A DNA stretch of 9,051 nucleotides from Acidobacteriaceae bacterium (GCA_025462785.1 JAOAPG010000040.1:1-9051); one strand, 5' to 3'. Shown: positions 1 through 6,161, counted from the first letter of the stretch. The notes: generated by a model from the letters alone, not told the origin. Numbers and translations are program-made.

Positions 1-1
1 C

Positions 2-151
2 CGGCCGCCAAGTGCCTTCACAACAACAGTGAGTCTGGCGTTCATCCCGCTATTTCAAGATTCAAATCTCAAACGCATGCTCGTCCAAACGGTTATCGCT
101 TTGGTTGAGCATAGCAAAAAGCTCTCGTATTCAAAGCTGACTCCGAGTTGA
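2..151 (+). CDS. Possible C-terminal end of an unidentified protein (partial at left edge)
   Basis: The second + frame is open from the window edge to a TGA at 149-151, giving about 49 residues that end in EHSKKLSYSKLTPS. The other two + frames stop earlier. The stop lies 13 nt from the stop of the convergent TPR gene, a normal spacing for two genes meeting tail to tail. The piece has a mix of hydrophobic and charged residues that could form a C-terminal helix (LKRMLVQTVIALVEHSKK). I do not recognise the family. An open stretch this short can occur by chance, so this is a tentative call; the sequence left of the window would settle it. Confidence 0.35.
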   Translation, partial: RPPSAFTTTVSLAFIPLFQDSNLKRMLVQTVIALVEHSKKLSYSKLTPS

Positions 152-164
152 TACCCATCTTCGT

Positions 165-1142
165 CTACTGTTTCAGTCGATTTAAAGCATCCCGTGCGGG
201 AGAAAAATTCTTGGCGAGGGATAACGCGGCACGGTACTGTTCGGCCGCCGCTTGCTTATCTCCTTCTCGCTCCAGGATCGTCCCCAGCAGGTACTGAGCT
301 TTGAAGACTGGAGCATCTTCCACCGTGGCATTAGACGACAGGTAACGGCGCAGCAACTCGGTGGCGTCTGGAAGGTCGCGCTTCGCATTGATCAGCATCT
401 CCGCCGCGCCCATCAACAGGTCGGGCCGGTTCATCTCCGGCGCGGTGGCATGGCGTATTGCATCCTCCATTTCATTCCAACGCCCCACATGCCGGTAGAA
501 GCGAGCCAGATTGAGCCATGTTCCAGCTTTACCCCCGCTTAACTGGATCGCAATACGATACTCTTTCTCGGCTGTAACGTAGTCCTTCTCCTCTTCTGCC
601 ATCCGAGCCTTTACCCGGTGAGCCTGTGCGGGATCTAGTGCGGCGATTTTTTGCGCTTGCGCTTCCGCCTTACCTTTTCCGCCACCGACGATTCCGGGAG
701 CCTCCAAATAGAAGTCAGCGAGATCGGCACGTGCGTCGACGCTATTGGGGTCGAGCCGCACAGCGGTCTCGAATTCGTTACGCACCTTGCCCGCTAGTCG
801 AGCTGCAGTAATGAAAGAGGAGTGGTCCGCTTTCTCTCCGTAAATTCGGCCCAGCCATGAATGGTATTCAATGTTGTCGGGATCGACTGAAACGGCCTTC
901 TCGCACGCGGTGATTCCAGGGTTCCATTCGCCGAGCATGAAGTAAGCGCGACATAGAAGGCTAAAGGATTGGGCGTCATTCGGAGCGCCGTTGATCCTGC
1001 CTCGGAGCAACAAAATCGCATCATCGACGCGGCCCTCCGCCAAGAGCTTTCCGGCTGTTGGATCAGAAGCTGCCAGACTTGAATGAAAAGCCGCCGCGGT
1101 TAGGACAGCTACGCTCAGAAGTTTTCGCAAACCGAACATCAT
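165..1142 (-). CDS. Exported TPR-repeat protein
   Basis: A 325-residue protein. Residues 1-25 form a signal peptide (MMFGLRKLL followed by a hydrophobic Ala/Val/Leu stretch and a likely cleavage near SSLAA), so it probably acts in the periplasm or is anchored outside the inner membrane. The rest consists of degenerate tetratricopeptide repeats: helix pairs with typical TPR spacing and phrases such as AYFMLGEWNPGITACEKAVS, EFETAVRLDPNSVDARADLA, AEKEYRIAIQL and LGTILEREGDKQAAAEQYRAAL. TPR arrays bind partner proteins or peptides; no catalytic domain is visible, so its partner is unknown. The start could be either of two adjacent ATG codons (1142 or 1139); no strong ribosome binding site separates them. 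It is transcribed alone, away from the integrase remnant. Acidobacteriota carry many such TPR proteins. Confidence 0.85.
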   Translation of the reverse strand: MMFGLRKLLSVAVLTAAAFHSSLAASDPTAGKLLAEGRVDDAILLLRGRINGAPNDAQSFSLLCRAYFMLGEWNPGITACEKAVSVDPDNIEYHSWLGRIYGEKADHSSFITAARLAGKVRNEFETAVRLDPNSVDARADLADFYLEAPGIVGGGKGKAEAQAQKIAALDPAQAHRVKARMAEEEKDYVTAEKEYRIAIQLSGGKAGTWLNLARFYRHVGRWNEMEDAIRHATAPEMNRPDLLMGAAEMLINAKRDLPDATELLRRYLSSNATVEDAPVFKAQYLLGTILEREGDKQAAAEQYRAALSLAKNFSPARDALNRLKQ

Positions 1143-1257
1143 GTGCGTTACTTACTTACTATATAGAATGCTGCTCCGAATTGGCATAGAAGTCCGGCTC
1201 CATGATCTCCTTGTCACTCGGGAACGATTCGCTGCTAGGTTCAAACAGCGGGGATAA

Positions 1258-2022
1258 GTTTCACCAATAACCGGTGGATACTCCCCAAAGAGCCGGTCCC
1301 ACATCAAAGGGTTGATTGATGGCCTGTGGGATTACGCAATGTGGAGGGGCGACATTCCGACACAGCGTAATCCTATGGAGTTGGTAGCAATCGAGGGAGT
1401 GTCCAAGCGCAGAAGAGTACCGCGTAGTTTGACCGTGGAAGAACTCCAGAGGTTCGTACAGCATCTCATGGGACCGTTCCGCATGGCTGCTCTACTCTGC
1501 GTTTCCTTTGGCCTTCGCATCAGTGAATGTCTGGCCCTACGTTGGTCCGACGATATTGATTGGCTCGAAGGTAAGCTCAGTGTGCAGCGCGGGATTGTTC
1601 GGCAGAGAGTAGGAGATGTTAAAACCGCCTATTCGCAAAAGCAAATGTCGATTAATCCTGCCATGTTCGAAGAGTTGAAGGTCTGGAAGCAGGCCACTCA
1701 CTTCTCTGGCCCAGCGGATTGGATATTCGCTTCTCCCTTGAAGCTCGGCAGGCAGCCTTGGTGCTACGACCAAGTGTTGAGGGAGTTCGGCAAGGCAGGT
1801 ATTGCTGCGGGGATTGGCAAGATCGGGACGCACAGTATGCGCCACACGTACCGAAGCTGGCTAGATGCCGTGGGAACTCCGATACCTGTTCAACAAAAAC
1901 TGATGCGTCACGCAGACATCAGAACTACGATGAACATCTACGGCGATGTAGTAACAAACGAAATGGCCGATGCTCACAGTAAGGTCGTGGGATTGGCACT
2001 CAACCCTGCACAATCCAACTAA
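1258..2022 (+). pseudogene. Tyrosine recombinase (phage-type integrase), N-terminally truncated
   Basis: The frame opens after a TAA at 1255-1257; the first usable start is a TTG at 1312, giving 236 residues, whereas complete integrases of this type usually have 350-400. The catalytic domain is intact. Counting from the TTG, it has Arg69 in GLRISECLAL, the beta-hairpin Lys104 in VKTAYSQK, His174 and Arg177 in HSMRHTY, His200 in LMRHADI and the nucleophile Tyr210 in MNIYGD. Upstream of the TTG the frame still reads GGYSPKSRSHIKGLIDGL, which looks like the last part of the SAM-like core-binding domain, so the gene was cut rather than merely given a late start. I see no integrase-like sequence in other frames of 1143-1257. 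It points at the 3' end of the adjacent selC tRNA, the usual position for an integrase of an island inserted there. Without the N-terminal DNA-binding parts it is probably inactive. Confidence 0.85.
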
Positions 2023-2042
2023 CGGATTCTGCAACGGATTCT
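2021..2042. repeat. Short tandem direct repeat between integrase and selC
   Basis: AACGGATTCT occurs at 2021-2030 and again at 2033-2042, a 12-bp period. The first copy overlaps the integrase stop codon. Recombinase arm-type sites are often short direct repeats near the attachment site, but two copies could also be chance. Role unknown. Confidence 0.45.
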
Positions 2043-2065
2043 TAGACAGCTAACTGATTGAAAAA

Positions 2066-2163
2066 TGGCGGAAGCGAGTGGGAGTCGAACCCACCGATGA
2101 CGGGGTAACCCGCCATCCGCCGGTTTTGAAGACCGGGACAATCACCGGATCATATGCGCTTCC
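2066..2163 (-). tRNA. selC: Selenocysteine tRNA, anticodon UCA
   Basis: The minus strand folds as a tRNA-Sec of 98 nt including an encoded CCA. The acceptor begins GGAAGCG and pairs with CGCTTCC, followed by discriminator G and CCA; the eighth pair expected in bacterial tRNA-Sec would be C-T here. The D arm has a six-pair stem (ATGATC with GATTGT, including G-U pairs) around CGGT. The anticodon arm is CCGGT-CTTCAAA-ACCGG, which puts TCA in the anticodon. The long variable arm is a nine-pair helix (GATGGCGGG with CCCGTCATC), and the T arm is GTGGG-TTCGACT-CCCAC. The long variable arm and six-pair D stem are hallmarks of tRNA-Sec. It is charged with serine, converted to selenocysteyl-tRNA by SelA and delivered by SelB to UGA codons with a SECIS hairpin, so the genome should encode selenoproteins. 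Five T residues follow the CCA directly and may help termination. No selA or selB is in the window. Confidence 0.95.
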
Positions 2164-2203
2164 TCAGAAGATATAGAAGAAGATTCACCACATCACAGAT
2201 TTA

Positions 2204-2998
2204 TCACGGCGCGCGCAACGTCCCTAACAATGTGTCGTTCGAGGCGTCCACCATAAACACGGCTTTCTCACTCGGAGCGTAATATCCGTAGTAAGTCACG
2301 CTACTTTCGGCCACTGTTCCTGCAACCGAAAATACGTTCCCGACCACGATACCCGAGAGCGTGTCGGTTTCGTTGTGCGTGCCGGTTAGCGTTAAGGCTT
2401 CCGTAAAGCCGCCGGGCGATTCGGTCAAAACTGCACTGGCATTATCGCTTCCGCTTGCATTCGTAAGAGTAAGCGTACCCGCGTATGTCCCAGAAATTTG
2501 CCCCACCTGCTGGCCAACGAAGTTGCCCGTGTCCTGGCAAGTGCCACTAGTAAGGACGTATGTGCCCGACATTGTATTATTCAAGCCTGTTAAGGTTCCC
2601 GTAAACGTGTAGACAGTGGTGTTTTCGGTCAGGACCAGTGACACAGCGTCGGCAGTGGAGACCGTCCCCGTTAGGCTGTTCGTTCCTACCGGAGAACAGT
2701 TACCTCCAAAGAACAGTCCCCCGCTCGGATGTTGCCCGATGAGAATGAGCTGGCTAGCGCCGCTCGCCGAAAGGGTACCTGATGACGTAGTGCCGCCGCC
2801 GGTCTCCTGCAGATTGGTCTCAATCAGCGTCGAATAGCCGGGCTTCTCGAGCGATTGCATGGCGATCTCCCACGAACCAGCAATCTGCGGACTGTTCGCC
2901 GTCGTAGTCGTCGTTGTAGAAGTAGAGCTCCCGCTACCGCATGCCATTGAAAACAGGAGTGCGAACCCCAAAAAACTCGCAACTAGAAAACGTGTCAT
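2204..2998 (-). CDS. Ser/Thr/Gly-rich putative lipoprotein
   Basis: A 264-residue protein with an N-terminal export signal ending in FSMAC (Cys20), a lipobox-like site although Ser rather than Leu sits at -3. A disordered linker rich in Ser and Thr follows (residues 21-35, six Thr in a row). The remainder is a low-charge beta-rich domain with repeated phrases such as SGTLSASG, LTGTVSTAD, FTGTLTGLN and YAGTLTLTN, suggesting repeated beta strands of a lipocalin-like or barrel-like fold. Such proteins are frequent in Acidobacteriota and have no assigned function; I do not recognise a named family. The ATG at 2998 is preceded by GGGGGA about 2 nt upstream, rather close for a ribosome binding site. 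The gene stands between selC and the peroxiredoxin, all on the minus strand, with 334 bp of non-coding DNA upstream, so it is likely transcribed by itself. Confidence 0.75.
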   Translation of the reverse strand: MTRFLVASFLGFALLFSMACGSGSSTSTTTTTTANSPQIAGSWEIAMQSLEKPGYSTLIETNLQETGGGTTSSGTLSASGASQLILIGQHPSGGLFFGGNCSPVGTNSLTGTVSTADAVSLVLTENTTVYTFTGTLTGLNNTMSGTYVLTSGTCQDTGNFVGQQVGQISGTYAGTLTLTNASGSDNASAVLTESPGGFTEALTLTGTHNETDTLSGIVVGNVFSVAGTVAESSVTYYGYYAPSEKAVFMVDASNDTLLGTLRAP

Positions 2999-3086
2999 AT
3001 TCCCCCAGCGTCGCTCCCGCGCAAGAAACTACCCTGTCAAGACAACGACTTGAACTGAGTAAGATTCAGCCGCCAGGAGCAGAGTT

Positions 3087-3114
3087 GCTGATTGTAGAAC
3101 GATAGCTGATTGTA
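3087..3114. repeat. Direct repeat GCTGATTGTA, 18-bp period
   Basis: GCTGATTGTA occurs at 3087-3096 and 3105-3114, in the region upstream of the lipoprotein gene. Two identical 10-mers about two helical turns apart could be a regulator binding site. No regulator can be named from the sequence. Confidence 0.45.
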
Positions 3115-3244
3115 AGCGATAAGGTCGGTGCGGCGCTTCTCAGGGGGAAAAGCGTCGTCTAAATCTGTCGGAGACGTCGGAAGGGTTAGGCAACCGGGGA
3201 CGGCCAAATCATGCCGCATGAGTACAGATTGGGAGCGAGTTCAC

Positions 3245-3269
3245 AAAAGGGCCCAAAACTGGGCTCCTA
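3245..3269 (-). terminator. Rho-independent terminator of the peroxiredoxin gene
   Basis: Read on the minus strand, the segment forms a stem GCCCA/TGGGC around GTTT, with an outer G-C pair beyond one mismatch, followed by TTTT (3248-3245). It lies about 64 nt after the peroxiredoxin stop at 3333. The stem is short but GC-rich and the T run is correctly placed, so it is a reasonable terminator. Confidence 0.6.
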
Positions 3270-3332
3270 GAGAAGACCCGTGTTCATCCGCTCCCCATCC
3301 GCCGCACTTTTCAGACGGAATGCTATCTGCAG

Positions 3333-4022
3333 CTACCTCGGCTGTTTCACCGTTCGCAGGTAAGGCTTGATCGTCTTGAAGCCCTCGGGATATTTCTGCT
3401 GCGCTTCCTCGTTCGAAACCGAAGGCACAATGATCACGTCCTCGCCCTGCTTCCAGTTCACCGGCGTTGCCACCTTGTGTTTGGCCGTGAGCTGCATCGA
3501 ATCGATAACCCGCAGAATTTCGTCGAAGTTGCGGCCGGTGGTCATGGGATAGCTGATCTGCAGCTTGATCTTCTTGTCAGGACCGATCACGAACACGGTG
3601 CGGACCGTAGCATTGTCGGCAGCGGTGCGTCCTTCGGATGTCGCTCCGCTCTCGGCCGGCAACATGCCGTATGCCTTGGCGACCTTGAGCTCGGGGTCGC
3701 CGATCATGGGATAGTTCACCTTGGCCCCTTGAGTCTCTTCAATATCGGCGGCCCACTTGGCGTGATTGGTTACGGGGTCAACACTGAGTCCGATGATTTT
3801 CGTGTTACGCTTGGCAAATTCCGGCTGCAGCTTTGCCATGTAGCCGAGTTCGGTCGTGCACACGGGTGTGAAGTCTTTAGGATGCGAAAACAAAACTGCC
3901 CAACCATCGCCGACCCATTCATGAAAGTGAATTGGACCTTGCGTCGTTTCAGCGGTGAAGTCGGGAGCCGTGTCATTGATCCGTGGAACGCGGGATGTTT
4001 CGGGTAAAGTCGCAGTGCTCAT
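3333..4022 (-). CDS. 1-Cys peroxiredoxin, Prx6 type
   Basis: A 229-residue cytosolic thiol peroxidase that reduces hydrogen peroxide and organic hydroperoxides. The AhpC/TSA thioredoxin-fold domain spans roughly residues 10-150, and the C-terminal 1-cysPrx domain follows (ISYPMTTGRNFDEILRVID, then TPVNWKQGEDVIIVPSVS). The active site is FTPVCTTE with peroxidatic Cys55. It is the only cysteine, so there is no resolving Cys and the enzyme must be re-reduced by an external thiol, as in Prx6. The length matches the 210-230 residues normal for this subfamily. The start is secure: AGAGGAG (4030-4036 on the minus strand) lies 7 nt before the ATG. A terminator follows at 3245-3269, so it is probably monocistronic. 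Its leader contains the competing hairpins at 4114-4190, and a peroxide-responsive or attenuated control is possible but not shown. Confidence 0.93.
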   Translation of the reverse strand: MSTATLPETSRVPRINDTAPDFTAETTQGPIHFHEWVGDGWAVLFSHPKDFTPVCTTELGYMAKLQPEFAKRNTKIIGLSVDPVTNHAKWAADIEETQGAKVNYPMIGDPELKVAKAYGMLPAESGATSEGRTAADNATVRTVFVIGPDKKIKLQISYPMTTGRNFDEILRVIDSMQLTAKHKVATPVNWKQGEDVIIVPSVSNEEAQQKYPEGFKTIKPYLRTVKQPR

Positions 4023-4113
4023 AGTTTCTCTCCTCTAAATTCGATAATTCTCCCAGGATTCCCCAAGAGTTAAGACAAGAGTGCTAACCCAAACCCGCCT
4101 CGGCGTTGAATTG

Positions 4114-4190
4114 GGGTGGGTAAATGCCACAAAAACAAAACCCACCCGATTGCGCCGGGTGGGTAATTCAAAACCTACTGCGCTACCCAC
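4114..4190. promoter_or_regulatory. Array of complementary GGGTGGGT/ACCCACCC segments (possible attenuator or dispersed repeat)
   Basis: Four mutually complementary segments alternate: GGGTGGGT (4114-4121), ACCCACCCG (4140-4148), CGGGTGGGT (4156-4164) and ACCCAC (4185-4190). On the minus-strand transcript towards the peroxiredoxin, the second and third form a terminator. The 4185-4190 segment, transcribed first, can instead pair with 4156-4164 and would prevent it. That is the logic of an antiterminator/terminator pair. A dispersed intergenic repeat element with palindromic units is an equally possible reading. Confidence 0.45.
4130..4164 (-). terminator. Strong rho-independent terminator-like hairpin upstream of peroxiredoxin
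   Basis: On the minus strand, ACCCACCCG pairs perfectly over 9 bp with CGGGTGGGT around the 7-nt loop GCGCAAT. The stem is followed by TTTGTTTTT (4139-4131). This is a textbook intrinsic terminator, yet no minus-strand gene lies to its right within reach; the next genes to the right are the + strand PepSY-like gene and then the Nudix gene, which ends at 4886. It therefore sits in the leader of the peroxiredoxin or belongs to a repeat element. Confidence 0.7.
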
Positions 4191-4374
4191 ACATCGGCGC
4201 CCGTGTACAACAACACATGGCGGGAGGCATGGGACAAAAGCAGATGCGCACGAGTTAAGGATACGCGGGGCCGGGAATCCCGTCAACGATGGGCTGAACA
4301 CGCATCTTCAACTTGCCTTAATGTTTGCTGTGTTTCCATCCAAGAGCCTGGAAGTCCCGGGGATGAGTTGCCGC

Positions 4375-4381
4375 AAAGGAG
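4375..4381 (+). promoter_or_regulatory. Ribosome binding site deciding the TTG start at 4389
   Basis: AAAGGAG lies 7 nt before TTG 4389-4391. The same frame is open back to an ATG at 4203, but that longer start would place the signal peptide inside the protein and has no such site. Confidence 0.8.
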
Positions 4382-4388
4382 AACACCG

Positions 4389-4856
4389 TTGAACATTCGC
4401 TATCGTTTTACTCTCGCTTTCACCGCCATGATTGCCCTGGCAATAACCGTTTCCGCTGAAGAAAAGAAGATCAAGCGTTCCTATCTGCCCGCGGCTGTTG
4501 AAAAAACCGTAGCGGCACAGAGCCAGGGAGCGACCATCCGCGGCTTTTCATCCGAGACCGAGAATGGGCAAATCTATTACGAAGTAGAGATGACAGTAGC
4601 TGGTCACACCAAGGACGTGCTAATCGCCGCCAATGGCGACATCGCCGAAGTAGAAGAACAGGCACCCGTCGATACCCTTCCTTCTCCGGTGCGCGACGGA
4701 CTGCGAGCGAAGGCAGGAAAGGGAAAGCTCCTCAAAGTCGAATCCATCACTAAACACGAGAAGCTTGTTGCATATGAAGCAGCAGTTATCACCGCTGGAA
4801 AACGATCCGAAGTTCAGGTTGGTCCCGACGGACAATCTCTGGATCACGAAGAGTAG
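4389..4856 (+). CDS. Small exported PepSY-like protein
   Basis: A 155-residue protein from a TTG start with AAAGGAG 7 nt upstream. Residues 1-23 are a signal peptide (NIRYRF, a hydrophobic core and likely cleavage after TVSA), so the protein is periplasmic or secreted. The mature part has PepSY-like features: LPAAVEKTVAAQSQGATIRG, a strand phrase NGQIYYEVEM, then DVLIAANGDIAEVEEQ, and a second similar unit (LPSPVRDGLRAKAGKGKLLK then VAYEAAV and VQVGPDGQSL). This is two copies of the helix-strand-strand pattern with an NG or DG turn. PepSY-like domains are thought to inhibit proteases or bind ligands; here the role is unknown. The gene is followed 29 nt later by the convergent Nudix gene, so it is monocistronic. 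Family assignment is by pattern and moderately sure. Confidence 0.78.
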   Translation: MNIRYRFTLAFTAMIALAITVSAEEKKIKRSYLPAAVEKTVAAQSQGATIRGFSSETENGQIYYEVEMTVAGHTKDVLIAANGDIAEVEEQAPVDTLPSPVRDGLRAKAGKGKLLKVESITKHEKLVAYEAAVITAGKRSEVQVGPDGQSLDHEE

Positions 4857-4885
4857 GGACAAGAGTCGCGCTTTCCGAACCGCGC

Positions 4886-5314
4886 TCAGTTCCCTTTTTC
4901 AAATCCGAACTGGATCACTTCCGCTGTGTCTTTCGGCAATGGCAGTTTATGAACGTCTGCGGGCGTGAACCAGCGCGCGTCGTCGGCATCGCCGCTGGCT
5001 TTGAGTTCGCCAGCAACCCGGCGGCACAAAAAATCGATCAATACATAATGATAGAGAGTGCGTCCGTCATCATCACGCACGATTCGATCAAACACTCCGA
5101 GCAACTCCGTCGCTTCGACAATTAGCCCCGTCTCTTCCTGAGCCTCACGGACCGCCGCCGCGCGAACGGTCTCGCTCAATTCCAGCATCCCACCCGGGAT
5201 GGACCATTCACCTAGCAAAGGCGGATGTCCTCGTTTGATCAAAACGACTCTGCCCTGTTCGACGATAATGGCGCCAACCCCGACCAGAGGCCGGTCTGGA
5301 TATTCTCGGATCAT
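4886..5314 (-). CDS. Nudix hydrolase
   Basis: A 142-residue cytosolic enzyme that hydrolyses a nucleoside diphosphate linked to another group, using divalent metal. The Nudix box GX5EX7REUXEEXGU is complete: Gly42, Glu48, then REAQEETGL at residues 56-64, with the metal-binding glutamates present. The upstream strand VGVGAIIVEQGRVVLIKR and WSIPGG fit the family, as does the C-terminal DARWFTPADVHKLPLP. The overall look is that of the ADP-ribose pyrophosphatase/MutT-like group, but substrate cannot be read from the sequence. Length is normal. It diverges from the LigD phosphoesterase gene with only 64 bp between the starts, and that gap contains a repeat-like sequence. Shared regulation with the repair ligase would be speculative. 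No strong ribosome binding site is seen before the ATG. Confidence 0.92.
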   Translation of the reverse strand: MIREYPDRPLVGVGAIIVEQGRVVLIKRGHPPLLGEWSIPGGMLELSETVRAAAVREAQEETGLIVEATELLGVFDRIVRDDDGRTLYHYVLIDFLCRRVAGELKASGDADDARWFTPADVHKLPLPKDTAEVIQFGFEKGN

Positions 5315-5332
5315 GTGGCAGTGATTCTAAGC

Positions 5333-5369
5333 GATTTTCTCCGTGTCTCAGCGTCTCCGTGGGTAAAAT
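5333..5369. repeat. Intergenic repeat of the 'ACGGAGACGC...ACACGGAG' type
   Basis: Read on the minus strand this is ACCCACGGAGACGC then TGAGACACGGAGAAAATC. It contains imperfect units of (A)CGGAGAC/CTGAGAC. I recall closely similar sequences scattered between genes in many Acidobacteriota, Cyanobacteria and Planctomycetes. It fills most of the gap between the divergent Nudix and LigD genes. Only one copy is in the window, so its dispersed nature is recalled, not seen here. Confidence 0.5.
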
Positions 5370-5378
5370 GATTCTTGT

Positions 5379-6161
5379 ATGGCCCTCGAGGAATACAAAC
5401 GCAAGCGTCGGTTCGAAGAGACTCCCGAGCCTCCTCCAAAAGTCGAGAAGAAGAACTCGCATCGCTTTGTCGTGCAAAAGCACGATGCGACACGCCTTCA
5501 TTACGATTTCCGTCTCGAGATGGAAGGCGTGCTCAAATCATGGGCTGTCCCCAAGGGACCGTCGCTTGATCCCGCCGACAAGCGCCTCGCCATGCAGGTC
5601 GAAGATCATCCGGTTTCGTACTTCGATTTCGAGGGGACCATTCCTGAGGGAAATTACGGCGCAGGCACAGTTATCGTGTGGGATGTCGGCACATGGGAAC
5701 CGCTCTCGCCCGTACCGGTGAATGGAGAGTACGTTCCCGGAACCGACGCCGAAGCCTCCGCAATGCTAAAAAAGGGCGACTTCAAAATCCGCCTTCACGG
5801 CAAGAAGCTTAATGGAGACTTTGCACTCATTCACATGAAAGGGCGCCGTCCGGGAAGCAAAGGCACGGAGTGGCTGCTCATCAAAAAGCATGATGACTCC
5901 GTAGTCGAACGTTACAACATCGACGAGTATGACAAATCGGCTCTCAGTGGGAAGACTCTGGGGCAAATTGCAGGCGATGAAGGAGCCAATGAATGGAAAA
6001 GTAGCCGTCCCGCATCCCGCGGAAAAGTGAAAGCGCCCTGGCTAGCGGAGACTCTAGCGAAGCTGGACAAGAAGAAAAAAACGCAATCCTCAACCAAAGA
6101 GCCTGAGTCGAAGCCAGAAAAAACTCGCGCGGTAAAAAAAAAGAAATCAAGTCACAAGTAG
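5379..6161 (+). CDS. ligD: LigD 3'-phosphoesterase (PE) domain protein, first part of a split LigD
   Basis: 260 residues. Residues about 28-180 form the LigD phosphoesterase domain, which trims 3'-phosphate and 3'-ribonucleotide ends during non-homologous end joining. The metal-centre residues are present in QKHDATRLHYDFRLE (His35, His41, Asp43, Arg45) and VEDHP (His77), followed by IPEGNYGAGTVIVWDVGTW and GDFALIHMKGR. From about residue 205 the chain is a Lys/Ser-rich linker (KVKAPWLAETLAKLDKKKK onward). In related bacteria such a linker leads straight into the ligase domain. Here the frame stops at 6159-6161, 16 nt after a nine-A run, while the ligase continues in the -1 frame, which overlaps this gene's end. 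The ATG at 5379 fits the usual start MALEEYKRKRRFE, though the ribosome binding site is weak. It may be produced alone, as a stand-alone PE protein, and also as a fusion. Confidence 0.9.
   Translation: MALEEYKRKRRFEETPEPPPKVEKKNSHRFVVQKHDATRLHYDFRLEMEGVLKSWAVPKGPSLDPADKRLAMQVEDHPVSYFDFEGTIPEGNYGAGTVIVWDVGTWEPLSPVPVNGEYVPGTDAEASAMLKKGDFKIRLHGKKLNGDFALIHMKGRRPGSKGTEWLLIKKHDDSVVERYNIDEYDKSALSGKTLGQIAGDEGANEWKSSRPASRGKVKAPWLAETLAKLDKKKKTQSSTKEPESKPEKTRAVKKKKSSHK
6134..6143 (+). promoter_or_regulatory. Candidate -1 frameshift or slippage site (nine A then G)
   Basis: In the PE frame the codons read GTA AAA AAA AAG, so positions 6137-6143 form A AAA AAG, the heptamer used in E. coli dnaX. A -1 shift here enters the frame of the ligase domain. 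Nine A also allow RNA polymerase slippage; one extra A in the mRNA gives the same fusion. A small stem AGTAG/CTACT (6157-6161 with 6171-6175) follows 13 nt later, weak as a stimulator, and I see no upstream Shine-Dalgarno-like stimulator. Confidence 0.5.

Larger units (their letters stand above)
2999..3332. other. Intergenic region between lipoprotein and peroxiredoxin genes
   Basis: This 334-bp stretch should hold the lipoprotein promoter and the peroxiredoxin terminator. It contains the direct repeat at 3087-3114 and the hairpin at 3245-3269, described separately. A minus-strand TTGACA (3035-3040) has no acceptable -10 box at the normal distance. Small open frames here (60 aa minus at 3037-3219 and 80 aa plus at 3128-3370) lack ribosome binding sites and recognisable domains, and one overlaps the peroxiredoxin, so I do not call them genes. 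Confidence 0.6.
4023..4388. other. Divergent intergenic region between peroxiredoxin and PepSY-like genes
   Basis: These 366 bp should carry the promoters of both flanking genes. They contain a peroxiredoxin ribosome binding site, a CAAGAGT direct repeat (4064-4070 and 4076-4082, 12-bp period) next to a GAGTGCTAA half-site (4079-4087), and the four-segment hairpin array at 4114-4190. A minus-strand frame of 88 codons (4035-4301) crosses the hairpins and has no domain, so I do not call it. From about 4200 to 4370 I see no clear structure beyond the leader of the PepSY-like gene. Confidence 0.6.

Noticed and set aside
3012..3040. Sigma70 promoter from minus-strand TTGACA at 3035-3040
   Set aside because: The sequence 17 nt downstream is GC-rich and has no resemblance to a -10 box.
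3128..3370. 80-codon plus-strand open frame
   Set aside because: It overlaps the 3' end of the well-supported peroxiredoxin on the other strand and crosses its terminator; the sequence is not protein-like.
4061..4087. HrcA/CIRCE operator before the peroxiredoxin
   Set aside because: Only one half-site (GAGTGCTAA) matches; the partner half at nine bases distance reads CCCCAAGAG.
4035..4301. 88-codon minus-strand open frame upstream of the peroxiredoxin
   Set aside because: It runs through the terminator-like hairpin array, has no domain or ribosome binding site, and its composition follows the palindromic DNA.
4203..4388. N-terminal extension of the PepSY-like gene to an ATG at 4203
   Set aside because: It would bury the signal peptide 60 residues inside the protein; the TTG at 4389 has a strong ribosome binding site at correct spacing.
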